Shown here one piece after another: positions 1 to 9,618 of a DNA stretch of 54,177 bases (positions within the stretch are counted from its first letter, which is position 1; every line of letters begins with the position of its first letter). The stretch comes from Mucidula mucida (lineage: Eukaryota; Basidiomycota; Agaricomycetes; Agaricales; Physalacriaceae): the NCBI GenBank assembly GCA_015501055.1, contig JADNYV010000237.1, positions 1 through 54,177 on the forward strand, written 5' to 3'. Position numbers and translations under genes: made by a program. The notes beneath the pieces were generated by a model. It made no database searches. It was given only the letters and a program-made list of their open reading frames with translations, and had not been told where the DNA came from.

Positions 1-16
1 ACAGCGTCTTCTGTCA

Positions 17-350
17 TAGCAGTCTAACTTCAAACAGGAAAAGCCGCTTTTGCAGGTGCTCATCAAGAAACGGGGTCACAAATGTCTTTTTCTTCCAAAA
101 TTTCTCTGTGAACTCAATCCAATAGAGATGGTTTGGGCACAGTTGAAGCAACATGAGTGCATTCTTTTTCTTCTCAGCACACTGTCTAAATTATTCAGTT
201 TTTCGTGAACTTGCAGATGGCACTTTTCCGACTGCACAAAGACTTATCCCCAAATGTCTAGCTAGGATAATGGTGGCCAACATCCAGCACTATTTCTATC
301 ACTGTTATCAATATATGGACGCTTATCGGATTGATCTCAACCCAAAATAA
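17..350 (+). pseudogene. C-terminal remnant of a DDE-superfamily transposase
   Basis: The reading frame from about position 20 carries the motif LNPIEMVWAQLK, the hallmark around the last catalytic acid of Tc1/mariner-related DDE endonucleases in basidiomycetes. It is preceded by a stretch ending CLFLPKF, as in that family. The frame has an in-frame TAG at 17-19. Near 145-160 the coding sense shifts to another frame, where DGTFPTAQRLIP and the tail HYFYHCYQYMDAYR match the family's usual C-terminus before a stop at 350. The piece is therefore a dead C-terminal fragment, with the N-terminal part outside the window. The frameshift lies beside T-rich runs. The family assignment rests on the ELNPIEM motif and the order of the tail; I could not check it by search. 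Confidence 0.75.
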
Positions 351-2867
351 GCTCCTTGTGCCGTAAAGAAGTTTACCTCCCACCGGAGAATCCCCCAAAG
401 TGCCTTTTTGGACAAAGAGGTGCTTTCTAGAGCATAGATCTGCACTAATACACCATAGTTCAGTACCATATACAATTTAGCCACTGCCGGAGCCGATCCG
501 GAGGCTTATAATACATTGTGCCACACTATTTCACTTTTTCGAGGTCTCAAAAAATAAAAAGTTAACCTACTGCTTAGATATTTTGATACAAGGTTCTACT
601 ATACCTTAGCTACTCTTTCGCACAACTTGGGGTTGGTTGACAATGTTCATGATTTACTGTGTGGTCGTCTTTTGGATTGATCAAAAGTCCCGATCGGGCA
701 GTTGGAGAAGTCGTGACATGCACTGTACGGCATATAGGAAGTCGGACCGATCTCTGCAAATTTCCAACGGCATGTTCACGCCAAATTTAGGTCAGGTTAC
801 CTGGCTACTAGTTGGCCTAGATTGATATAACGATCAACATGCGATAGGGCTTGTTCGCTACGTACAATATCGACTTTTGAGAACGCGCTACCGGAGATTG
901 TGGTCATTGCGATCCTCCGTTGTGCTTTGAATGAGTAAACCTGAGACAAAAGGCGGGAGGATAAAACTTACCTCGCAATCGCTAGAGCGTATACAGTCAT
1001 GTGTGCCAGGTCAACTTTGACGCGAGCCTGGGGTGGAGCGGCGATGTAGGGCGAAGAATCCGGCGCCACGTTTGGAGAATCATCTGCTTTGCATTCACCG
1101 ATGTCGTTGAGAAGCGCCTCAAACACGTACCAACACTTGCCGCCTCTACTCTCTGATACGAGTTATCACTCGTACTTACTCCTCTCATCCCTCAATCGAT
1201 TTCATCTGAATACTTACACTCCACATATAAAGCTTCCTGTATACGCAGTACATTTCGAAGATGTGATGCTTTCCATTCATATCCCACTGCAAACGAGGAC
1301 ACGCCAAGTAGCGATAACATGTCCTGGAAAGTACATGTACGACTGCTCCTACGAAGATCTGTAGACTTTGTTTCTGCGCCGTCTCAAACAAGGACCAAGA
1401 GCGCAACAGATATGGCCAACTCCAAGTCGTGCACGGCAAGTCGATCCTTGCCTACCGTAGTGGGATATGAAAGTTACAACAGTTTCTGTGTGGGAGCAAA
1501 GACGTGATGTACGGCTCTGAAGGACCTCGTTAGCGCAAAGCACCCGCTAAATTCGTTGACCGACCTTCGAACTTCAGATCTGGTATACCTCCTTCGGCAA
1601 AGGTCATCTAAGATTGGCAAGACTTGGCTTGCTTTCCCAGAAATATCTGCATTCCACCGTAATCTGGAACTTTTTTCTTAACGGCATAAACGCAGTGAAC
1701 GTTACCAGGCAATCGGCTCTTGTAAGCAGTATAAGGAATGAACATGTTTTCCTATGCACGACGACATTGCTGATCTGATTTGGAATCACGACTAGCAAAC
1801 AAATGGTGTTGTTGGAGGTTGTGGCCCTCCGCAAATCCTTCCTTGGGACATGTAATGCAAAGAAAGGAGGAGAAAGAACCTACCCGAATCAAACGTTTGC
1901 TGTTCCATCAGAGGATTGGGACAGTTGGGGACGCAAAATCACGATGGTGTATATATTGAGCCTGGGAAGACGCAAGATATCCGGTATCTTCTCCTCCACA
2001 GTATCTGAAATCCGTAAACGCGATCTGTGACGCCAGCTTGTAAGGTTTCGTGAGCGATGACAATGGAACGATAAATAGCGAACCAGCAGTTGATCGGCAT
2101 CGATATATTTGCTCCTGCCATCACCACGGCGCTTCGAGCTCTCTTAGTCTGCTTTCACCACGGAATATCTACACAGCCCGTCGTGCTCTACGTGCGTTTC
2201 CTCTACAGAATCATTCTCGGCTATGGCGCCCCCAACTTTGAAAAATAAATGGACCTCTTGCCACAATCACTACCCAATGGTAATACTCCTTCGACCTCCC
2301 ATAAATAACGGCAAAGATACATCTCTGGCTAGTGTTCGGGGTTGCGTCCCGCCGCTTGGGATATGGGCAGACTTGGGTGGAGCAAGGTTTTATAGCAAGG
2401 AGCTACACCGGTACGTTTCCTTATGAATATTCTGCTGAGCTCTATGTATAAGTTTGCGCGCATTTTCGATAGGCCATGGCTGATCTCCATGCTTGCTCGC
2501 CTGCTGGACATCCTTCCTCACGCTACTCCGTCGGGAGAGCAGAGAACGAGATACGCGTCATCTCCTCGCGTAGCTGAGTAGTCGTGTCGGCTATGCTTGC
2601 GTACAGGTTCATCATTGACACAAACACCCTACACACGTCTTTGCCGCCCTCCGCCGACCCACAGCACTTACATGCATCGATGAGACTTTACCGACTTGCC
2701 AGTCTTCTTCTCGGCTTGCCAAGGACTGCGAAGAGCAAGCACGCTGCCGGGAGCCTCAATTTGTGCACTCACTCTCATTACATCCCCCCACGTCCATCAC
2801 CTTTCCATATGCAAAGTCTCGTTACTAGGCCACCAAGGTGGATGAGCTCAAATGTCGGCCGCCCAAT
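351..2867. other. Non-coding, repeat-bearing flank left of the MULE
   Basis: I see no supported gene. Short open frames here lack family motifs and coding character. Two parts are recognisable by comparison within the window. Bases 790-1000 recur at 16790-17000. Bases of about 2320-2865 resemble 11996-12400, the region upstream of STAND gene B, in the same order and orientation. This makes the right half of the stretch the upstream flank of STAND gene A, now separated from that gene by the MULE insertion. Confidence 0.6.
790..1000 (+). repeat. Dispersed repeat, copy 1 (pair with 16790-17000)
   Basis: About 200 bp align with 16790-17000 in the same orientation. Shared blocks include TTCGCTACGTACAATATCGA, GTGGTCATTGCGATCCTCCG and GAATGAGTAAACCTGAGA, and both end in AGCGTATAC. 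There are several small indels. No open frame is conserved between the copies, so this is a non-coding duplicate, possibly part of the segmental duplication that also copied the STAND genes. Confidence 0.7.
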
Positions 2868-2876
2868 GACAGTACC

Positions 2877-2935
2877 ATTGTAGGCAGTCGCACCCGCCCA
2901 TTTGGCGGATGACATAATATATTCCCATGACGTAG
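2877..2935 (+). repeat. Left terminal inverted repeat of the MULE
   Basis: 59 bp, reverse complementary to 6332-6390 with one mismatch at the first base (A here, G in the complement of the other end). The 9-bp duplication GACAGTACC abuts it on the left. Confidence 0.93.
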
Positions 2936-2941
2936 TACGCA

Positions 2942-3016
2942 CCGGCAGGCAACTTTTGGCTTGATTTTTACAGACTACGTCACCAGTCTGTTAAAATCAA
3001 GCCAAAAGTTGCCGGC
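2942..3016. repeat. Near-perfect palindrome (hairpin) inside the MULE
   Basis: Two arms of about 33 bp, each containing GGCAACTTTTGGCTTGATTT, face each other across the 8-base spacer ACGTCACC. There are one or two mismatches. It lies between the left TIR and the 3' end of the transposase gene. It could be a small fold-back insertion, a transcription-end structure, or a subterminal protein-binding structure. Nothing else in the window matches it. Confidence 0.8.
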
Positions 3017-3049
3017 GGCATACCTTCTGAGCCCGAACGTGAGACTACT

Positions 3050-6000
3050 TTAATCCATGAACAGCGTGTTCTGAGTGCTGTCCTTCCATGTCCTAGACCC
3101 CGTGCGACGTCTTTTCTCACGGCCGACATCTCCGCCAACATCTTCAACACGATCAAACACACCACCAAGGATGTTCGCCATTTTTGGATGAACGCCACCA
3201 GCGGCGGATGCGACTTCAAGCATGTCATCAAAGCATCGCTTCAAATGCGCAATCCGGGCTGCAGAATAGAAGATCTGATGGTAAAGTTAAGTTCATATGT
3301 CAATCCTCTCTGATTTGGAAGATGGTACTCACGCGTTCAGGCCCTTCATTCTCATCATCAAAAGCGCCACAAGTGACGCGTTCAGTCTCTGGTTCTGGCC
3401 CAGCCGGATCCATTGCGACACTGCCATGATCGTCGCCGCTGACTGTAGACACGGGACTGTCGGGATGAGCCTGGGACGTATCACTAGATTGAGATTGTGT
3501 CTGTCTTCCCGTTCTAGCACGTGGAGCGCGCCCACCAAGCACAAGAATCTCGACCTCATCCTGCTCTTGTTCGTCGTCCTGCCCATTGTCCTCGTTCGTG
3601 TCGTGAATGCCGGGAATATTGTAGTACGGCGGATAATGATTGCGACGGAGTCCCAGGAAGAAGCGGTAGTTCTTGCATGCTGCATTGTGGGTTAATTGAT
3701 TCGCTTCTCTGACCAAGTGTTTGCAGAGAAGGAACCGACTAATGAGATATGATGGACACAAACACGTCCATTTCTTGATGGAGGTATGGTACTTGCCGCG
3801 TGGCCGATCGCGTTCGGCTTCAATCTCAGCAAGATGTTCTGCCCGAGCAGGTGCTTTACGAGAGGTGTCCTTAAGACAGGCAAGCTCCTTCTCCATGGAT
3901 CGTAACTCGTCCGGCTTGCTCATATTATGCCAGTCTTGTGCAAAACTTGACTGCCACGGAGCGAGACCTTTTGGACGTCCGACCCGGCGCTGATTGTGGA
4001 GGTACGCAATTTTCCGCCTGATACGCGGTAGAAGGTAGAAGGAATGTCAACACAACGTGGGTGACAAGATCAAGACGTGGTCGATTGAACTGTGGCAAAT
4101 CTCGCCGCTTGATTTGCCTCCAGAGACTCTCGACAATCATAGTAGTCTTGAGTCGCGGAATAGCTTCACAAGCGGTGCGTGCCCAAAGAACCCACTGCCG
4201 TGGGGTGTACCACCGGTTCCATAGGTATGCCCAAACTTGGGAGAGGTCATGTTCAAAACAGAAGTCATACATCTCTTTCACAGCGCGATAATGAATCTCG
4301 TCTGCAGTTAGCAGTGTGCCGGCGGCATCATTGATCGGGATTGATGGATGAAGATGGAGATGGATGCGGAATTTCTCGATGATGGACTTTCGGTGCTCCT
4401 TTGGGCAGAAGGCAGGAAGATCTTGCTTTTGAGGGGTGGGTGGAGCAGGGTAGATTGGGGTTCGCATGTTGCCTGTCTTTAAGACCATTACTGATGGAAG
4501 ACATGTCTTTGCTGGTGCCGGCTGAGGCTGAATGATGTTTTCCATGCGTTTTAAGTTGATGTGAATTTTCAGGGGCCTATCATTCAATGGATCCGCATGG
4601 TTAGGATGCACACCCTCCTCAATGAGGCCAGAGGTGATGCCCGGAGCCCAAGTCGGATCAATGAAATCAAAGCACTTGTTCGCGCGCCTCGGATCATAAG
4701 CTGCCGGTGGTTTGTCCTCTCCAAGGCGTTTCTCGATGTATCTGATAGAATGCCAGTAGCAAAGCTGGTGCTTGGCATTTGGAATCTTGACCTCGAATGC
4801 ATTGATCTCGGCTGTTTCCTTGTCGGAGTCTGTAAACATGATGTTTGGACAGTGCTTCGCGACGAAGTCAAGAAAGTCCTGGAGAAAAAGCTCCTTTGCC
4901 CCTTCCTCTGCAGTTCCATCTGATGTGGTGAATAGAAAGGCCAGTGGAACAGCACAGCCATTGATCTCAGCGACCAAGCTGTACAGTTCATATCCCGCTG
5001 CATTGGTCTTCCCTATTATTATTAAGGAATAAATCCAAACGATTCGAGTTATAGTATTCAGACTTACAGGTAGAATCCATTGCCACCTCTAATGTCTCGG
5101 CTCCAACAGCCTCAATTGGTTCTTTCAGTCCAAAAGCAATAGCGTGTATTCCGGGACGCTGTGTGATCGGAATCACCATGGTTGTGTAATCCTCAACGCT
5201 CCGAATGAGTTTCTTGGCGGATTTGACCTGATCAGAATCAAGTTTCCACTCCTTCTCATTTAGACGTGTCCACTCATGATATACTTGCTTCTCTGTGAAC
5301 TCGTTATCTGGGTTTTCGGCTAGAATCTTATCCCAGATCTGTAACGCTCTTGTTCTCAGAATGAACATAATAAATGATAGGTACACACCTTTGACGGAGC
5401 TAGATGCTTCAGTTCTTGAATGAGACTCTTCTCTTTGATGCCAAGATTGATGTCTGTGTAAGGCTCATGCACATGGTGATGTGTGATACGGATTCGGGCA
5501 ATGGTCGCGTCATCATTTGTGAATGCGACGCGCAGCCAACCGTTACACGCAAAGCGATCCATCTTCATTCGCATCCGTTGCTTCTTCGGGTCCTCTACAA
5601 GTCTCTGTTTGGTCTCCTCCCCGCTGAGTTGAGCACAGAAGAAGATGAAGGTTCGAGTTGTCGCGCTGGTCTCGCGACAACGTTTGTATCTATCAAACAC
5701 GCGTGAACTTCTCATAGAGAACTGTCAAATCATTTCTGTTACTCACATGAAGCGATACCCTGTTGCCTCTCGCACCTCCCGCGCGATCTGCCGGGCCATA
5801 ACAGCTGTTTTCACGGCTTCCATCCGCACATCATTGTCGGTGGGTTCTGGCTGCATTTCTAGAAGCAGCGCGTCCAATTTAACGTAGGCCTCGAGTTGAA
5901 ATGCATCACGCTTATGATCTCCAATCACGCGAATCACTTCTGCCCACTCCATCTCGGACAAAGTACTCGCGTCTGATGGCTTCTCTGCCGGTGGTACCAC

Positions 6001-6249
6001 GGTCTCGGGAGCATTGGCTGCGTTGTTCTCCTTCGACGCGATGGATTTCTTGGCGTTTGCAGTCTGTTTATCGCGCTCGCTGCATCCGAAGCACTTTTTC
6101 TTGTACTGCAGGTTTGTCTTTCGCGGGAATGTCGAGACTGGACCCTTGTACTTGCAGTGGGAACACTTTTGAATGACTAAGACGCGTCAATAACGTGTAT
6201 TTGTATATAAAGATTGTGTACCTTCCGTTTCGAGCGCGTTTGCACTCAT
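3050..6249 (-). pseudogene. MULE transposase, frameshifted by a 7-bp tandem duplication
   Basis: The start is the ATG at 6249, 83 bp inside the right TIR. A short first exon is followed by a zinc-ribbon-like segment with the pairs CSHC and CFGC, then a FAR1-like zinc region ending THHHVHEPY. The DDE core follows, with AMDST and KTNAAGYELY joined over an intron near 5017-5065, then TDSDKETAEINA, then the LCYWH motif. After position 4042 the frame changes. The continuing frame has a SWIM finger (CLCPSYL then CKHL) and an acidic tail, and a last exon ending near 3050 with RTWKDSTQNTLFMD, typical of MULE C-termini. The break coincides with GGTAGAA repeated twice at 4027-4040; this 7-bp duplication accounts for the frame change. 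All visible introns keep GT-AG borders. The gene codes for about 850-900 residues if read through the break. Confidence 0.85.
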
Positions 6250-6331
6250 TTTGGGTGACTTTACGGCGACTAGATGTCTACAAGGACCTACAAGCTGTAT
6301 AAACAACGGACTTGTACATATTTCGGCTACG

Positions 6332-6390
6332 CTACGTCATGGGAATATATTATGTCATCCGCCAAATGGGCGGGTGCGACTGCCTACAAC
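6332..6390 (-). repeat. Right terminal inverted repeat of the MULE
   Basis: 59 bp, complementary to 2877-2935. The 9-bp duplication GACAGTACC follows at 6391-6399, after which the sequence rejoins the upstream flank of STAND gene A (compare 12390-12440 upstream of gene B). Confidence 0.93.
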
Positions 6391-6399
6391 GACAGTACC

Positions 6400-7052
6400 T
6401 TCCTCGAAGATGTGCTGCAGAGCTCGGGTATGTTATTTAATTCCGCCATCCTTCCTTCTATCTCACGGGCACGCTGGCTTTTCTTGCAGCAGATTATACC
6501 TTCATGGCTCTGCTATGAGCGCAGCCCGGCCAATCAGCTGCTGGACGCAGTCTATATGGCAAGCCGCCTTGAATGCATCCAATTGACATGACAAGAGCGA
6601 GTCTATGACGCCCAGCGGTCATTATACATGTAAGTCCGTCAAACCATACATACGCGGCGCGGACTGATGTACTCAGGCGATATAGATAGTTCTGTGCTCA
6701 ATACACTGTGTTAACAATTACACTCAGAAGTTACACAGTACAGCCTTCTGTCAGTTATATGACAGGCAAAATGAACACTTTTGCAACCTGACACAAGATC
6801 CAGTCCCGGCTGGTTGGCGCTTCGGCTGAAGGACCTTGTCTTGGTCTCCTATGCTTGGTCCCAGGACGCCGATATGAATTTACAAGGGTATGTAGTCCTT
6901 GGGTTAGACTTCTTTTTGCAGCAAGCTTGACGACACCGGGACAAATCTGGCACCATCACCGCAATTGAGGCCATGCGTTGGACACGAGGAGGAAGGCGTA
7001 TCTCCAGGCAACTGCGGCTCTCTCCGTCGACGTTTGCATCCCAACACTCACC
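6400..7052 (+). promoter_or_regulatory. Upstream region of STAND gene A
   Basis: This stretch aligns with 12420-12957 upstream of STAND gene B. Shared blocks include GTTATTTAATTC, ATCTCACGGGCACGC and the segment at 6781-6870, where CTGGTTGGCGC and GAAGG.CCTTGTCTTGG are kept. Genes C, D and E have a different, unrelated upstream block. The likely promoter and 5' UTR of gene A are therefore here, starting right after the MULE. No TATA box is obvious. Confidence 0.55.
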
Positions 7053-9618
7053 ATGTCGTTCGATCCCACTTCTATTATCTCGCTCATCCAGAACTGCAAG
7101 ACATTGTATGACTACTTCTCGGACGTCAAACATTCTTCTGCGGAACGTCGTCGGCTTCTCGATGAGGTTCGCTGCCTGGAGCCCGAGCTAGAGGCGCTTC
7201 ACAAAGTAGCGACTACGCCTGGCGTCGCCGGTGACCGAGCCTCGATGGATCGGCTGGGTCAGCTCTTGGATCCGTCGCGGCCGTTCGCCAAAGTGGTAGA
7301 CGAAACCCTTGACCGCATCAAGGACGTATTGACCTATGGAACGTCCGATCCCAAAGCGACTAGGTTCAAGGTCTTGGGGAGACGGGGCGCCGCTGCGCTG
7401 TGGTGGACAGTAGACAAGGCAGAAGTCAAAGACCTGCTCTCCGACCTCGAGCGCTACAAGAGCCGGATCGGGCTCGCCATTCAGCACGATATGTTGTGAG
7501 TTATTCGTATTCGATGCAATACGCGTGCTGATACCTTGTAGCAAACAACAGAACGTCATGGACGCCAAGCTGGATGTTTTGGACGGAAAGCAGGACTTCA
7601 TGGACGGAAAACTTCACATTATAGACAGGTATCAGGCTGTTATCGGCGGAAAGCTTGATGATGTAGAGGTCAACCTCAGCAGTAAGCAAATTTTAGCATT
7701 CTCGAGTCCATGTGAGATTGACGCGTCCAATTTCAGATAAGGATCGTCTCAAAATAGCGAAGTTCATCTCCAAGAACGACTATACCAGTGACGGCAAGCA
7801 ACTTCTGGAGAAGAAACTATTAGGAACAGGGATGTGGATGATCTGCCACGCTACCTTTATTGCGTGGCGCGATACAGAGTCTGCGAACCGGACATTGTGG
7901 TGTTACGGGCATCGTGCGTTAGTTATATCCTCGAAATGAATCCATACTTACACATGATTATAGCTGGCGCCGGGAAATCCTTCATGGCGTGCGTTGTCTC
8001 TCATCGATGCCTCACTGAATCATTGATGTGTCCCTTTCCAGGGCACTGATCGTCGAACATCTCCAATCCACGCCAGGCAACATCGTCCTCTCGGTGTTCT
8101 GCCGATACTCTTCGAAGATTTTCACAACACCATATGCCGTTCTCGGTGGTATGCTTCGCCAGCTCATTGAGAAGACCTTCAAGGTTCCGCGCACCATCTG
8201 CGAGTTGTACTGGAGTAAAACCGATCCCAGTCCCGATTCACTTACCGGCTTCCTGGACGAGATAGCGGCCTCTCATAGGCGACCTATCTATGTCGTCGTT
8301 GACGCCCTGGACGAATGCCCATTTGGCTCGGACCTTCTACGCGTCCTCCAGCATCTCCATTCCTTGTTTCGCGTCCTCATCACGTCGCGACCGGTCTTTA
8401 CAGAGATCAAGGAATACCCATCCATCAAAATTCGCGCTTCGGACCATGATATCCTCGTTGCGGTTGACGCAACCTTGCCAAAGCTCAAGGGCGGCTGGTT
8501 GGACGATGCGTTGAAGAGTACGATACGAGCGAAAATTGTGGAGAAGGCCGATGGCATGTTTCTTCTGGCCTCGTTGCAGCTCCGCGAATTGGAGCGCGAC
8601 GTTACCTGCCAACGCGACGTCATTGCTATTCTTGATTCGCTGCCGCGCACCTTGGATGCTGCGTATGAGTTGACGTTCCAGCGAATCCGCGAACAGGGTG
8701 AACGGACGAACGAGTTGGTGTGTCGCGCACTTGCTCTAGTTATCCTACCATCGCCATGTAGGCGAATTGAAATCGTACAGCATCTGCTTGCGGAAGGAGA
8801 CAACTCCCAATATCCGGATATCGACACTATTTTGCACTGTTGCCATGGTCTTGTTCGTAGGAGAACTAATTTTCATGATCATCTTGATTTCATACGTGTG
8901 TGACCTTGTTATCTACTCTGCCGATGAGCTAACAGGCTTGTTCCAGATTATTCTGTGCATGAATATATCACTGCTCACTGGTCAGAACTCTTTCCGGAGA
9001 ATCCCAATCGAAATTGTGTCTGTCTTCAATTGGGATATTCTGTTCTGACAATCCCTCTTGATGAGTTAAGAATGAATATCACTTGCTGGCATTGGATAAT
9101 ACGTGCAATGAGGGAACCGGAGGAGCTTGAACATGTGGTATCTCTCCTCTCAACTCCTGCAGCCAGAGCAGCGCTTGTTAAGGATGACCCCGAGCTTGCA
9201 CCTTTTGTCCATGATCCTTTACTGGTTGCATGTCATTGCAGGCACACAGATGTCATGGCATATATGATGCGGACTGCACCTCCAGATGTCCAGCGCTTCA
9301 ATGAGGCGCTCCGCATCTGTAGACACGAAACACTCTATCACATATTGGTCTACTATGCAGAAGAAAAATGTATACAATCAATCAATGCGCGGCCGGACAT
9401 GCAAGTAAACAGCGACGGAGTGGTAATTGCCGTGGATCCGGATGGGAGTAACGGGAATTTAAGGTGAATTTTTACTGTATCAGTTGCTGTGATTTATTGA
9501 TGCTTATCGTTGTAGTGATGTGGAGGGCGATAGGTCGAGGAGGAGGAGTGACGTCGCGATGCCGAGACGAGCCATCAGCAGGGGGCAGTCTGTAGCGGTG
9601 ATTCGGCCTCGAAACTAG
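7053..9618 (+). CDS. STAND/NLR-like NACHT protein A (HeLo/SesA-like N-terminus)
   Basis: Seven exons fit: 7053-7495, 7542-7681, 7737-7913, 7964-7988, 8042-8895, 8947-9463 and 9516-9618, giving about 752 residues. All introns are GT-AG. Residues 1-148 form a helical domain starting MSFDPTSIISL and ending LERYKSRIGLAIQHD, like the HeLo/SesA-type N-terminal domains of fungal STAND proteins. A linker of six seven-residue repeats of the LDVLDGK type follows. The NACHT NTPase has a P-loop (PGAGKS) on the 25-nt fourth exon, Walker B as VVVDALDECP, and ITSRPVF. Near residue 545 is YSVHEYITAHW, the STAND post-NACHT motif. The end has an ankyrin-like helix pair and a basic tail. The conserved MSFDP start was chosen over an in-frame ATG at 6978. 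By family analogy this is an intracellular signal-sensing receptor; the ligand is unknown. Confidence 0.85.

Larger units (their letters stand above)
2877..6390. mobile_element. MULE DNA transposon with 59-bp TIRs and 9-bp TSD
   Basis: The element is bounded by inverted repeats at 2877-2935 and 6332-6390 that differ at only the outermost base; both contain GTAGGCAGTCGC and then CCCGCCCATTTGGCGG. Directly outside each end lies the same 9-bp word, GACAGTACC (2868-2876 and 6391-6399). Nine-base target duplication is characteristic of Mutator-like elements. Inside lies a reverse-strand gene with a MULE DDE domain and a SWIM zinc finger. Total length is 3,514 bp. The near-perfect ends and exact duplication imply recent insertion, although the transposase now has a frameshift, so the copy would depend on another source of transposase. 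Confidence 0.93.

Noticed and set aside
8288..8827. 179-codon reverse frame opposite the NACHT domain of gene A (and similar frames opposite B, C and D)
   Set aside because: These are complements of the strongly biased NACHT coding sequence, recurring at the same place in each copy.
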